A stretch of 64,000 nt of DNA from Adineta steineri (GCA_905250115.1 CAJNOI010000302.1:1-64000), one strand, 5' to 3'; counted from the first letter of the stretch, positions 1 through 12,897 are shown. Numbers and translations are program-made. Notes: generated by a model not told the origin, from the sequence alone.

Positions 1-345
1 GAATCCGTTCAAGAAAAAGGCGAATCCGTGTCCAGGATATCCTACGTAAAATCTGACTAAATATCTTGAAATATCAATGTTTTCTAGATTAAGATAGTTC
101 AAGTGATTATATTTACATTTGATTTACACTGATAAGATCATAATACACTATGTTAGAAAAAGATTAAGAATAGATTTCATATCTTGAAATTCAAATAAAA
201 CAACTTTTGATAGAAGCTTTGATAAAACTATTCACTGTATCACGAACATACGATACAGAATAGGTGATATACAAAGAAAAATCGAAAATTTTGTGATTTT
301 TCTGATGTACAAGTCATGATTGAAATATTTTGTTTTATTTTCTAG

Positions 346-984
346 GTTGTTGCAAATATGACATTAACAGATCAGAATGTCCTTGAAATCAACTGTGGCA
401 GAGGTGCTGGTGCTGCATGGTGTGTTCATACTCATGCATCTCACTCTTATATTGGAATAGATCCTTCTCAAGATGTCATTAATCTATGCCAACGACTTTA
501 TTCGACAATTCCTCGACTTTTTTTCGTAGTAGCTGATGCAACAAAACATTTACCATTTGAAAATGAGTCAATTGATATTATTCTTTGTATTGAAGCAACG
601 CATGCTTTTGGCGAACCAGTAGCAATCGCACAGTTTGTCAATGGAGTCGTTCGTGTACTTCGTCTAAATGGATATCTTCTATGGTGTGATTTTTGTTACA
701 TGAATGGATCAGATACATCAATTTATGATCTAATAGCAAATGATGAATTAATTATTTAAGAAAAGATTAATATTACAAGGAACGTTCTTCATGCGCTTGA
801 CATTCAAAATAAATCTCGTACTGATTTCATTCGACGTTATGTTCAACAAGAAGAACAAGAATATTTTCGTCTGTTTGCTGGATTACCCGGTACTCAAATT
901 TATGAAGATATGAGCCAAGAACGTTCCCAATATTGGCGGGCTGTATTTCGAAAGAAGATAACAAAAAATATACCCGTTATCTGA
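346..984 (+). pseudogene. SAM-dependent class I methyltransferase, interrupted by an in-frame stop
   Basis: An open frame begins after a TTTTATTTTCTAG acceptor at 344-345 and carries the SAM-binding glycine motif (VLEINCGRGAG) near its start, then an acidic loop (GIDPS), motif II (DATKHLPFENESIDII) and an FCIEATHAF-like motif IV region (CIEATHAF). It resembles small-molecule C/O-methyltransferases of the phthiotriolone-methyltransferase type, which work in the cytosol. A TAA at 757-759 stops the frame after 133 residues from the ATG at 358, yet the same frame stays open to a TGA at 982-984 and still reads like the family's C-terminus (INITRNVLHALDI, then a FAGLPGTQIYEDM segment). A single base change from a sense codon explains it best. 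A phase-0 upstream exon ending at a GT donor at 46-47 (bases 1-45) fits, so the 5' end lies outside. It could be a pseudogene, a nonsense allele or an assembly error. Confidence 0.65.
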
Positions 985-2398
985 AAACAAATTTTAACTT
1001 AACAATAGAAACACTTTATTTTTATCCTTACTTACTAATATTATATTATTCTACTTCATACTAATATCTCATTTTTATTTCTTAACTAATAAATTATCTT
1101 TTTATTTTTGACACAAATGTTGTATTGGATCTAGAATCATTCGATTAGTTTTAGTTGATATGTTCAGAATAAAAATAGAATATGATTTGGATTTAATAAT
1201 ATGTATTTAAACTGACAACAGAATGTCTTCAAATTCACTCTAATTATTATTTAATTCAATCATAATACCATTCAATATACTGATGTAGTACTTTTACAAT
1301 TTAATCATGATTAACCATTCATCCGTACATTAATTAATCGAAAGTAGTGTTGAGTCGACCATGGAAATCGTTTATACAAGTGAACAATACGACATTGATA
1401 TGAATAGATTTCAGTGTGAATATAGGTATGAGTAAAGAAAAGACGCATCTGCACTCCCCACACCCTCAAGATGGTGAATGCATGTGTGCGTGAATTAAAT
1501 GAAATGCAGTGGAATAAGAAAATAGATTGTGACTGTGAATTTTCATTTTTTTCTTCTTGTTCTCTTCTATCCATAGGTTATCCTTATTGTCAAATTGTAT
1601 GTCTTGATCTTCTACTATTATAAACTATTATTCTTTCATAAAAAAAAGAGTTCACTTCGGTACAAATAAATTTTTCTATTACTTCTATATTCTTATTCTC
1701 TCTTTTTTATCCGTACTTGTTAAACATATGATTGTGAGCTTATCCGTTTTATTTCTTTTTTTCCTTTGTCAATCTATGTATAAAGCGACAATAAAAACTA
1801 AATGTAAAAAAGAAAATTGGAAGCGAAATCTGATGAAAAAAAAATAATAATATATTTCCTGTCGTCATATAGTTGATGATATTGTTCGGCAACTAAAGCG
1901 GCTGGGAACCTGATTTGTGTTTCAGAAGTGAATAGCCATGTTCAGAGAAGTAAAATTATGAAAACTGATTGAGCAGAACTGGAGCTATCAATATTTTTCT
2001 GTTTAGAATCCAACAATACAATTGGCTCGCCTGTAAGTGAAAATATCTTAAGGGTGAGAGCGTGAGTAGCGAGTTGAGTAAAATTAGAATAGTATCATAT
2101 TTATACAGAGTTTTGATATAGTGTAAATGTTTATTAAATTGGATAGTTCAATAATGCTGCCTTTCATAGAAAATATAAACTGTAATTCAAAGTGATAAAA
2201 ATCAGAAGATCTCTGTGTATTTTACGTCTTTATGTTTTACATGTGAAAGCAAAAGATGAGTTTAACATCAGCAAACGACGTTCAAATCGATTTTATTATT
2301 ATTCACATAGACAGAACAATATATTAGGTTTAATTGAAATCTTTTTAAATAATTTTGTACTTCTATGAATATAAAAAAAATATGTGATAATATTTATA
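985..2398. other. gene-free AT-rich stretch
   Basis: No coding signal that I trust. An 87-codon minus-strand frame at 1311-1574 crosses a CACACCCTCAAGATG hairpin arm (about 1455-1475) of the dispersed repeat family and shows no family features. The stretch also holds poly-T/poly-A tracts. Confidence 0.5.
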
Positions 2399-3436
2399 TT
2401 AAAGTTCAGGTGCAACTTGATTAATGTCATTTGTTGGCTTGCACCATCGCTGAAAATACATCGTGTAAAGTACATGAAAGAATTGTTGTCGATATCGCTT
2501 TGATACACAAATATAAATGTAGAAAGGTACCTGTCAATGAAAGTAACTATAGAATTGATAAAAAATTTCAAATGAGATAATTACCGTATAGTATGAATAA
2601 TAGATACATATTGTTATACCTAAGACTAATTGTATATGAGCATTAATGATAGGATCAATACTGAATTGTATATTACTTGTAAGTGTAGTTAATATAAAGA
2701 ACGGTGAAATTAATAAAACACTAATCAAAGCTTGTATAAGAACCATTGATGTTATTTGAATTTCATGTTGACGACGAACAAGAGGTACTGCTGTTCGATA
2801 AGATATTTGTTTCATATTTCTATAAAGTAATAATCCAAAAATAATGATAAATAAAAGAGGAAATGCATCTAATAAAATCGGAGTATAAAAATGATTGACA
2901 TAACTTTGATAATTGCCATTTGTAATTGTACAAATCGATGAATTTGTTGCTGGTGAGAATACTGCATTATAATATATTAAATGAGGAGAACAATATATTA
3001 TCCAAAAGAGACTAATTATTGCACATAAACGATAAGCAATCTTTCGATGACTCCATTGTTGTAATCGAATATATTTTGATGTTGCCATATATTGATCAAC
3101 TAAAGCCATACAAATACATGACATGGAAATAAGTGCACAAATTTGAACAGTATATACTCTTATTGTACAACTACCTACGTTTACACTTATTCCATTGATT
3201 AATAATCCTTTAACAAGAATAAGATAGAAAAAACCACTCAATAATTGAATAATATTGACTAATGACATTATTATTAAATAAACTCCACATGAGTTTTCTC
3301 GGAATATTCGAAGACTAAGAAAAATAATTATATTTAATATTCCACCTAAAACTCCAATAATGACAATTGGTAAACCAGCATAAACATAGATTTGACTTGA
3401 AATATAATTTATTGATGAAACTATTGCAGAAGACAT
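2399..3436 (-). CDS. orphan rhodopsin-class 7TM G-protein-coupled receptor
   Basis: Two exons, 3436-2585 and 2530-2399, joined in phase 0 across a 54-bp GT/AG intron, give 327 residues. Exon 1 encodes six hydrophobic segments and part of the seventh; the spliced sequence reads IYYSYYTVPFYIYICVSKRY, which completes TM7 and enters a basic helix-8-like tail ending NQVAPEL. Without the splice, TM7 would run into a nonsense tail. A short N-terminus, GxLxNxxxFL-type TM1 (GGILNIIIFLSL) and ALVDQYMATS after TM3 in place of DRY fit divergent class A receptors, which signal at the plasma membrane through G proteins. The ligand cannot be predicted. Bdelloids have large expansions of such peptide-receptor-like genes. 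The start is the first ATG with a short upstream AG (CTGCTAG). Neighbours give no functional clue. Confidence 0.85.
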
Positions 3437-4493
3437 TGGTGATTGAAATCTAGCAGATGATTTTCTTATCTGAAATTAGATCTACATCCATAATATACGT
3501 GTTCATAAATGAATGCACTGAGAATGCAACTTCAATGTCATCTTGTAATCCTGAAAAAATAATTAGATAATAAAGATTTAATTCTAAATCCATCTAGTTA
3601 ATGATTTTTGAAATATTCTTCAAATTAATTTCTTTAAGTGAGAAAAATTATATCATTCAATCGACTCTTTTTTAAAATATTTCAAAATAATTATTAAAAA
3701 GAAGAACTCACTAAGAAAAAATCCTTGCTGATGTACCTAAATGGCAATCTGACACGCTTTCCTTTCTAGAGATATTTATTAAAAGAAATTAAAAAATTAA
3801 TAGAAAAATCTTTTATATTTTTTTAAATTAATTTCTGTCAATCATCATAATAAATAAGGATTTTTCTATTAAGTAATTGTCATAAACAGATAAGATTAAT
3901 AAATTTTGAAGGACATCAAGCTTTTATAATTTCTCACTTTATTGTATCGCTGCTCAGCTTGTATGAGCGTGATGCGATGACGTTTTGCCACACTTTTAGA
4001 ATAACATCAACTAAAACACTCTCTTTTTTCCAGAAACGTATATAGATCTCTATTACCTTCATATCTCCTAAAAATATCAGCTTACAGGAGTGAATGGTTT
4101 AGGAATAGATGAAAAAATTGTGGATTGTATTCAAGGAAATGTTCTAAGCACGTTTTGTAGTCAACAGTTTCAAATATCTAATGAAGAAAAAATATCCTTC
4201 GAACAGATTTATTATTTTGAAAACAGATCGGTTGGATTAACGTAATGTGATGATGATGACTTTTGTAACCATTTTTTCTATGCTTATCGTTTTATAATAT
4301 AAACAACTCTGTCAAGACAAGATATTATTTTTATTTTACCGTTTAGAGTAAATTTACCTTTTTTTCTTTAGCCATGCCAAATTTTATAATTTCCTCTGTG
4401 ATGGTCATAAAGACTGAATAAAATAGAAAAAAAATTTATTTCTAATGACTAAGCTAAGTGTAGATTTATTGAGAAAAAAAATGTCTATTTTTT
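3437..4493. other. gene-free stretch with one possible orphan exon
   Basis: Mostly AT-rich and non-coding. One segment stands out: after an acceptor-like ATCAGCTTACAG (ending at 4087) a plus-strand frame stays open to a TAA at 4241-4243 and uses ordinary codons (…GLGIDEKIVDCIQG…). It could be a last exon of about 50 codons or a relic. I found no upstream exon and do not recognise the sequence. Confidence 0.35.
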
Positions 4494-5292
4494 TTATCCA
4501 TTCTGTATGTCCATAAACCATTTTTCCATCGTTGGATGTTCAGAAAGATCAATAGTCAGATTTCTGCCAATTTTTTTCCATAATTCTGCGTATTGATAAA
4601 AATGCTGTATAATAATAGAAAAATTTCCTTCGCCAACGGTATATTCAACCGTCCGCACACAACATGTGTTACGTTCCTCCGATTCTGTATCATCGATATA
4701 TTCAATTGTATATTTGCCATATGGTAGTGGATAACCAAGTGCACGTCCAATATCGACCTTATTGATCGATAAAGAGGTAGTCGCGAAAACTTGTTTTACA
4801 AGTGAATATTGTTCGTGTTTCTAAACATATCAAATATAAGAAAAGATCTTTGGCAAAACAAATCGTTGTGCTTACTTTATTCGCGAAGATCCAACCACCT
4901 TTGTAAAGTTCTGTCACTGGTGATTTCAATTGCCATAATTCAAATCCTTCTTTTTCTAATTGAAACTCATCAAACAATGGTTTTAATGCTTTTTCAACAA
5001 GACCTGTTGCATACTCATGCATTACGTAATGTGCTAATAGAGTACACGGTTTGAGACCGCATAATGTAGCAAAAATTTCACCATCTAAAGTATAAATAAT
5101 AATTAGCATTTATCTTTAGATACAATCAAACTTACATTCAAGTATATGACATGGATTATAATTTTTTAATCGACGTTTGTGGCTCAGAAGTTTCTTCTTG
5201 TCATTTGATAATGATTGTAAATATTCCCATTCCAACGATTTAAATTTGTGAAAAAATGCTATTTTAAAATCGTCTATATCACTGTCGGCCAT
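4494..5292 (-). CDS. unrecognised 230-residue protein, three exons
   Basis: Exons 5292-5136, 5084-4876 and 4820-4494 are joined by two short introns (51 and 55 bp, both GTAAG…TTTAG) and stay in phase (1, then 0), giving 230 residues from an ATG (MADSDIDDFKIAFFHK) to a TAA. The start codon directly follows an AG acceptor-like site (CAAGTTAG). The N-terminal quarter is charged and probably helical; the middle (FATLCGLKPCTLLAHYVMHE) is hydrophobic but not convincingly membrane-spanning; the C-terminal half is rich in beta-type residues and ends near WKKIGRNLTIDLSEHP. There is no signal peptide and no motif I recognise, so it is probably an intracellular soluble protein of a rotifer-restricted family. 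The exon structure and codon regularity make it a real gene; the function is unknown. Confidence 0.75.
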
Positions 5293-6231
5293 CTAACTTG
5301 TTTTTTATTTTGATTGACTTTATACCGTACGAGTTAATTAATGATCAAGTATTTCGCGCCATTCTTTTGTCACAATAAATGAAAGTGATGGAGGAGGATA
5401 TTTTAATCTTTCGACAAGCTAAGACCTATATATGTCTTAGAAGATGGCGCTCTTGAATGTCATATACATAGAATATAAAAATTAGATAATTATGAATTTG
5501 ATGGATCATTGTATAGGTTGATTTTTGCAAGATAATAATATAACTACAGTTTTTATTGCAGATGAAATTATTCAAATTGACATTAATAATTGGGCATAGA
5601 TATTTCAGGTTTGATAAATAGTAGTTTCTCGGGTATATTAATAAATCGGCTAATGCATATGTCCCCGAAAAGACTGTTTTTGACCAGATGAAACAATATC
5701 ATGTCATTGTTTTCTTAGTTTCTTTTATTTGACAACAAAAATAGAAAGGGTGTGAGTGTGAATGAAGAAGAGGCACTCAGATTCATACCCATCCTCACCC
5801 ACACCTTCGAGAGCGACTGAGGGTTTCGGTGAAGATACGTGTGGATGAAAGCAATACGTAGAAATACCACCTCCGCATAAACACCCACACTCTACTAAAA
5901 AGTATCTTAATAGATCATAATTATAGCAAATTCATATAAATATTTAGATTTTACAGAGTTAAAAGTAAATTTTATAATTACAATGTTACTTGAGATATTG
6001 ATAAATAAGCAATAGAATAAAAGATAAAGCATACTAAAGAAGTATACAATAGAATAAGAACATAGAAATATTCAAGAGAACTTCGCAAATTACATGTCAT
6101 GTTAGTATGTTATTTTTTCTCTACAATATTTTGTACAGTGTTGATTAACAAATATTTTTGAGAATACAAATAATAAAACTTAATAACTACAATAATTTAA
6201 GGTAAGATAAAAATTATGAAAGAATAGACAT
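5293..6231. other. gene-free stretch with telomere-like hairpin repeat
   Basis: No coding signal. Bases about 5745-5895 hold GGGTGTGAGTGTG followed by CATCCTCACCCACACC and CACCCACACTCTAC, so the G-rich and C-rich arms are inverted; it belongs to the dispersed hairpin family described in the findings. Confidence 0.55.
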
Positions 6232-9200
6232 TTATCTCTTGAGAATTCCATGAGCATAACATTCACAGATGTTTAAAAGAATATCTATAGAACCATAGCG
6301 AGGATGTGTAATGATTATATCTTGATAAGTATCATTATTAAAATCATAAACACCAATAATAGAGTCATAACTGATCAGTTTATCCGATAATATGTTTTGC
6401 GTGTCAAAATGACCATCTCCATATCCAAGTAGTACATCTATACTATATTGATCGTTCGTAGCAGCAACAATATCTAAATGTCCATCACCGTTAAAATCAC
6501 CTACAGCAATTGTAGATGCTGCGCCGTTAGATTTCATGATAAACTTCTTCTTGACGGTGAAAAATCCATTTCTATATTTAGATAACACAGTGACTATGTT
6601 TACCTTTTCATTAGAAATAACGATATCTGGTTGACCATCACCATCAAAATCACCGCTTACAATATGGCTCGGATTAGAACCAATAAAAGTAAAAGATCGC
6701 TTCTGTGCTTCAAAAGTTCCATTACCGAATCCAAGAAATATACCAACATTCAGAGCTCTATTATTGGTAACAGCAATATCTACGTGTCTATCACTATTAA
6801 AGTCACTGACCGTCAGGGATTTAGGCTTACTATTATGTCCAGTAGAAAACATCAGCTGCGATGAAAAAGTGTCGTTTACATTTCCAAGAAACACACAAAC
6901 ATTAGCATTCTCAGTATTAATGACAGCAATATCTGAATAATTGTCATGATTGAAGTCGGCTACAGCGATGTCGTTAGGTATACATTTCGTTGTCCCTAAT
7001 GTTATATTCCGGATTCTAAAAGTTCCGTTCCCATTTCCAAAAAGAATATTTACATATTCTGAATTTCCAATGGTAAAGACGAGATCGGCTCGATTATCAT
7101 TATTGAAATCACCAACTTCCATAATGTACACAGACTTAAAACTTCCTTTTGGAAAAATAGTTTCTGCTGTAAAAGTTTCGTGACCATTTTCAAGCAGTAA
7201 AATCGCACTTTCGAGATGTTCAGAAAAAACCACAGTATCAAGTCGACTGTCCTCGTTGAAATCAGCAACAACAAACATTAGACCACCATAATCAATAGTC
7301 GATATATTTATTGATATTGGTCGAAAATCTAATTTACAAAATGGCCCTAACGAAAAGAAAATAATGAATGAGTCTTTCATATTCTTAGAGTAAAAGCATC
7401 TGGAAAGAGATTTATCCAAGTTAATATTAGAACAGATATTACATTTTTAGTTTTAGCAATCAGCAAATAACAAGTTTTAAAATACATGTTACTGTCATCA
7501 AATCAAAACATGGAAAAGAACTTCTTCAAACTGTATCATCAGCCGTCAAAATATAATCTTTTGTTCTTCTAATAGAAGTGAAAATCCTTGTTAAGATCTA
7601 ATTCGTGAATAGGAATAAGTTTCTAGTTATTCAAATTTAAGAAACAGTTTCATTTAACTATTATAGAGATAAAACATATAGTGTTATTCACAGTAATCAG
7701 AAAGTTCGTGACGATTTTATTTTGTATAAACTCTGAAGAAAACCTTGCTTTGTACTTTCATCATCTAGCTTCGATCACTGTAATATAGAAAAGTAGACAG
7801 AATAAAAGGTCAGTTCGAGTAATTCTAGGTGAATCTATAGTTAAAAGAGATCCACTAAGTTTTGGGACAGTAACTTCTTTTCTCGTATAATCAAATTATA
7901 AGAATTTATCTCAACAATAACTTTATAAGAACTGAAGTCCGTCAATTTCCCACTTTAATTCACTGACCTGCTGTGCTTGACAATGTTGCTGTTGTTGTGT
8001 TTATTGTTAAGTTCAAATTAGTAGTATCAATTGTTGTACTGATCGACGAAACTAGTAAAAATACAGATGATAAACACTCTTTTATAAAAACTTTATTAGC
8101 TTAAATATTAAGAAAATTCAAAGTAAAATTGCATATCAAAGAACATCAAGAATAATCAGTGACTATCACATTTACATTTCTTTCGTCTTTCTGAGGTTAA
8201 TTTATTTTAAATTTCGAAATGAATTTGAAGTGATTTACCACGGCAAAAAATAACACTTGTTGAGAGAATCCGATGCTTACCTTGTTGGGCGACACAAAAT
8301 GAAAAAATAGTTAGAACTACTATGGCCGAAATCAGTAGTAGACATCCGAGGAGGATCTTCCAAGAGCATCGAATTGATGTAGTGACAATTGTTCTAATAA
8401 AGAGATACTTTAGATTACAATTTGAATGAAAAGAAAAGAAAAGAAACATACTGAGATGTTATATGCGTTGGTGTTGGTTCTGAATTACAAGCAGGATTAT
8501 GTATGGTTGTGCTAAGAGTAACATTCGGTGTTATTTCAATAGAGTTGACAGGATGAATAGTACTTGTTCGTTTTTTTCGATAATCATTTACTTTAGATGC
8601 AATTCGAACTATTTTAGGACAAAGCCATTTAAGAACAATAGATAAACCACCTTGAAGACCAAGTAAGATAGTTATTGTATAGATAAAGCTGCTTTTTTTT
8701 TGAATATAAGTATATGAACAATGCAATGGAGAACATTTATGAAAGTAAGATGAATAATTCATCTTTGTGTTCCATTTTTCGATGAATAGATTATCGATAA
8801 GTTCAGCTATTGTAGTGTTTATTGAGAAACGACTCGTATTGGCCAAGAGAGGATTATGAGATTTCGTGTAGTTAGTATATTCATGAATAAGATCAATACA
8901 TGAACGATCATAAAAACATTCAAGAGTCGAAGCACGAAATGATTCGCTTGGAGTACAACCTATTTTTAAGCCTTTGACTGGAATCAGTTTAGATGAATTT
9001 GATTCGATAAAATTTGCTTGACTTGTACAATTTAAATATAGTCCACAAGAACATCCATCATATATTATAGCTCGAGTGAATGCATAAGTATATGTAGGTG
9101 CATTCGGAGCACCAATATATTCGAAATTTGTTGTATATGTTGACATGTAAGCATTTCCATGATTGATATTTCGAATTAAGAAGAGAAGTTGACGGAATGT

Positions 9201-10032
9201 AGTAGGAACATTTGATTTAGTTTGCTCGATTAACGAATTAAGTTGATCACGAAAATTTTTTTCAGATAGAAGTTGAAAAGTTACAAAAAGCGAAGTACGA
9301 AACTGATTAATAGAATCGTATACTGATGTTTTAGAGAGTTCACATAATCCTTGCAGAGCTTGTAAATGAGCAGAAAGAAAACGACGATAATCTCTTGTTA
9401 CATAAATAGATAAGTTAGAAACTAGACCAGCTATAAGCTCATTTCGGTATTGTTTTGTTGCAAATGCACTCGAACAGATCTATAAATAACAAAAGAAATA
9501 AAAAGAGGGAAAACTCTATTCTCAATTTTCATATAAAGCGTCTACAACAAAATTCTCACAGAATAAACATCTTTTTTTAGTCACCTATCAACATACTTAT
9601 TCATGTCGGTTGTCAACATTTACAATAGAGACGAAGAGAAGAATCGCTACTATATCAGCTGTCATTTATATTGAGCAGATTAGTATAATTTTGTCTTACC
9701 TCATGAAATATTGGTTCAATTTCGACAAATTGATCATAAATCGATGCAATCACTGAACACGGACATTTTAATTCATCTCCATATTTTTTTTGTGAATCGT
9801 TGTAAATACTAAAAGATGATATATCAAACGTTTTTGTCACTGCATGTGGCTGAACTATAGTATAGATGGTGAGAACACAAAGACCACCGATGAATAAAAC
9901 AATGTAGAGACGAGTCGCCCATCGACCAAGACGTTTAGCTGTTATTCGATCCATACCACTGCTCATATCACGTAATGAGAATATGTTTAGCTCGATCAGA
10001 GTGGTACCCAAAAATTTAATTAGGCTTCGCAT
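6232..10032 (-). CDS. three-TM membrane protein: Cys-rich ectodomain fused to a seven-bladed FG-GAP/VCBS ectodomain
   Basis: Exons 10032-9700, 9479-8452, 8393-8281, 8051-7968 and 7346-6232 join with agreeing phases (0, 2, 1, 1) into 890 residues. Residues 41-61 are TM1; a CPCS motif lies at 90-93, FHEICSS spans the first junction, further Cys pairs follow (CSCGLYLNC), and TM2 is at about 377-397 with a basic cytosolic segment after it. Exon 3 supplies TM3 (WKILLGCLLLISAIVVL), exon 4 a Thr/Ser-rich stalk, and exon 5 seven FG-GAP-type repeats with Ca-binding loops such as DFDGDGQPD and DFNGDGHLD, which would form an extracellular beta-propeller as in integrins. Alternative: two genes, with the FG-GAP part starting at the ATG at 8447-8449 inside the 58-bp intron 8394-8451. 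That intron has excellent GTATGT…CTCTTTATTAG signals, so I favour fusion. The ligand is unknown. Confidence 0.6.
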
Positions 10033-10067
10033 GATCGCTCTGAATCGTTCACACCAATTTTGATGAA

Positions 10068-10069
10068 CT
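10068..10069 (-). promoter_or_regulatory. possible spliced-leader acceptor before the 10032 start
   Basis: TTGTTTTTGTGTGTATAG precedes the start codon by 35 bases and no coding exon is visible upstream before the neighbouring gene. Bdelloids are known to trans-splice a leader RNA, so this AG may be the trans-splice site. A cis-intron in the 5' UTR would look the same. Confidence 0.35.
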
Positions 10070-10184
10070 ATACACACAAAAACAAATTATACATCTTCTT
10101 CGTTCATATAAAGCCTACTATTTCTCAACCGAATAAGGTGGTTGAAACAAATTCAAATATTGCTCTATATGAGATAACAAATAT

Positions 10185-10240
10185 TTGAGGGTGTGAGTGT
10201 GTAGTCATTCGATTTCATTTACACCCACACTCACACCTTA
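10185..10240. repeat. telomere-like inverted repeat (hairpin), clearest copy
   Basis: GAGGGTGTGAGTGTG is followed after a loop of about 20 bases by ACACCCACACTCACACCTT, its near-perfect reverse complement. It lies in the 240-bp space between two tandem genes. Confidence 0.7.
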
Positions 10241-10271
10241 CTCCATATTTATTTTTTTTATAGATATCTAA

Positions 10272-12832
10272 TCAATGATTACCTTGCTGTTCTTGTTGTT
10301 CTTGTTGTTTTTGTTTTCTTTTACGTATCATTGTCCATAATTTGAAGAGCAATTTGACAAAATAAGGAGTGATAAAACGTAGAGAAACAGCAAGACCACC
10401 GATCGTGGACAATAATGTTATAAATATTCCCATGATAGTCTTCGTACGCATTTTCTTATAATAAGTACAATAGTTCGGTGCACATGATTCGTAAAAGTCC
10501 TTATACGATAGAGATGGATTCCATTGTTCCACCATCATTTCTTTGATGATAGTTGATATTAAAGTATTTGGAGAAAAATGACTCCGTTCTGGGTTATAAA
10601 CAAGAGGATGCAGATCAAACATGGATCTATTTAGTTTAAGCATCGAGTCCGAATCTGATGAGTAAGTCAGTAGATTTGCAAAACAATCTGAATCCGAATT
10701 TGGTTCTGAATGTAAACATTGAAGGGTCGATCTTAGAAGAGAATCACCAGCGAGACAGCCTCTAATAAAACCTGGTATTCTTTGAATAAGATTAACGTAG
10801 TCAATATCATGAACATGGTAGCTAAAATCGTAAACAACAGCCGCAGCTTGACAATCAGGATTAGTGGCACAAACACAGATGATAGATGTCGAATTAGTTT
10901 GAATTTCAGGCAATTTAAATAATAACTAGGAAAATAAAGAGAAACCTATGTTCTACTATCAATTAATTTTGAGCGATTAATACTTCTCTATCTTAGAAAC
11001 GGAGAGTTTTTCAAGAAAAAAATTCATAAGAACATCTTTCATATGAAAAAGACTTGTGAAAAGTACAATGCGATTATATACAATGAATTATCAGTTAATA
11101 TTCTGATACCATATTGTTCTGCTCTTTTAGATATGGATAAATGTGTTCTCGAAAAACGGCTTCATAGAGTTTATTTTGACTCTAGTCGTTTATCTCGATA
11201 AGCTAAATATTAAGAGTTAGATCGGATCGACTTATCATTTGATAGCTCATAGACTAACTTTTCCTAGGTTGGCTCAATCAATCCATTTAATATTATGATA
11301 CCGTCATTCACTTAAATCGATTCTCATATTCAAAACGTTATGTAACATTACTTTTGTAAAACTAACTTTTTGAACTATTCTTTTAGACTGTTTTCACTAA
11401 ATATTATCATATATTTGAAGTTATTATTTTGAAAAGAAGTTAGCATATATGAGAAAAGCATGTAGCAACGTATACTGTAGAATATTTATATAAAAAAAGT
11501 GTTATATGAATAATGCTTTAATGAATATATCGTGTATGATAATTCATCTATTAGTTACCAGCTGCCCTAGTAAGTTTTAGCTGCACACAGTTTTGCTTGC
11601 TTCTGTTGTTATATGCGCAATGTTTTCTTCTGACTGTTTGTGTCAACAAAGAATAATACACTTCTAACAAAAAGAGTAAACTTTTATAACTATATTGTTG
11701 AGTTTCTCGTCGAAGTCGATTGGGATTCGATAATCGACTATCATTTCTCAAAGGAAATAGAAGACTTTTTTTAATTTTGAATATTAACATACCGGTACTG
11801 AATGTTGACTGCTCTTTTCATCTCTGATGTCGTTCATGATCAGATTATTCCTTTCAATAATGTTATAATGCTTAGCTGGTATCATATATGGCTGATCGAC
11901 CTGTATAAAAAGGCGCACAACATCGTTCTGAAGATTAAAGTAAGAAATTGTCGATTCATAAAATTGCTTAAGAGTCACATTTAGTTGTGTATTGAAATCG
12001 ATTTCATGGAACACAGTTGAAGTGATCAAGAACTGCGTCAAAAAGCGGTCGACAGCATCATGAACTGTTTTATTAGCTAGGAGACAAAGGTCGGACAACA
12101 ATCGGAATTGTAACGAAGTCGACTGAAGCCAGTCATCATAATTATAGTAAATTTGGTTTGGTATCCATAATGAAATCCATTCATCAGTGATAAAAATACT
12201 TGAACATACTTGATGTAAGGTCGGAGATAATAGAACAAATGAACGATACGAGATTATTTGCGTTGAACAAGGACAAGTGAGTGTAGTGGAGTGCAAAATT
12301 TGCAACTCTTTATAAGTAATATATGACGGATTCGAAATAGTTATTGTAACTGTTTGAGTACTCAATGTAGTGAAGAGAAGAAGAATAATAATTGAACCTA
12401 ATGAGAAAAATAAAGAAATGAACATGCTATGATAGACATGCCTTAGATAGAAGGATCTTGACAAAAATTGAACAATAGAAATTTATCATTTATTAATGAT
12501 AAAAGACATTAAATGAGGAATTTGAGAAGTTCACTAACATAGATCTCAATATCTTCTAGAAGAATCAGTAGTGTTACATTTGAAAGATGTATTTAATTCT
12601 CATAATTTCATTAAGAAAATCAAATATTCAACTATTAATAAGAGAGATAACCTATATATGTATTCCGCAAAAAACAAAGTTATGCACAGCAAAATATAAC
12701 TATACCAGTTAGTATAATCAAATAGATATATGTGGTAATCTTTTGTTGTTTAATACTGTTTTCTGTCCGATCATTAGCCTTCTTAAATAAGTTTAATCGT
12801 TTCATCGATTGAGTAAATCTACTCCAACGCAT
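10272..12832 (-). CDS. two-TM Cys-rich ectodomain protein, family member 2
   Basis: Exons 12832-12706, 12397-11793 and 10925-10272 join in phase 1 and phase 0 (introns 308 and 867 bp) into 461 residues. TM1 is split by the first intron: …TTYIYLIILT joins GSIIILLLFTTL, a whole membrane helix only after splicing. The ectodomain then shows CPCS and LHQVCSS as in its two neighbours, more Cys (ICVCATNPDC, GCLAG, YESCAPNYCTYY), and TM2 (IMGIFITLLSTIGGLAVSL) followed by a basic Gln-rich tail (KQKQQEQQEQQGNH). Both termini should face the cytosol with a disulfide-rich loop of about 350 residues outside. I know no function for the family; it looks rotifer-specific and tandemly duplicated. An acceptor-like TTTGTAG sits 11 bases before the ATG, only 66 bases after the upstream gene's stop. 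Confidence 0.75.
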
Positions 12833-12843
12833 GTTTTGACACA

Positions 12844-12845
12844 CT
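12844..12845 (-). promoter_or_regulatory. possible spliced-leader acceptor before the 12832 start
   Basis: ATATTTAATTTGTAG ends 11 bases before the ATG. The upstream gene's stop codon is at 12898-12900, leaving no room for a separate promoter plus exon, so trans-splicing of a shared or read-through transcript is the simplest reading. This is inference. Confidence 0.4.
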
Positions 12846-12897
12846 ACAAATTAAATATATAAATTTTATTTACTATGTAATATTTTTTTTATTTCTT

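Noticed and set aside
7050-7419. Start of the FG-GAP gene at the start codon of the long open frame (7419)
   Set aside because: An acceptor (TTTCTTTTCGTTAG) at 7347 and phase agreement with a Thr/Ser exon and a TM exon upstream explain the data better; the bases before 7347 are intron.
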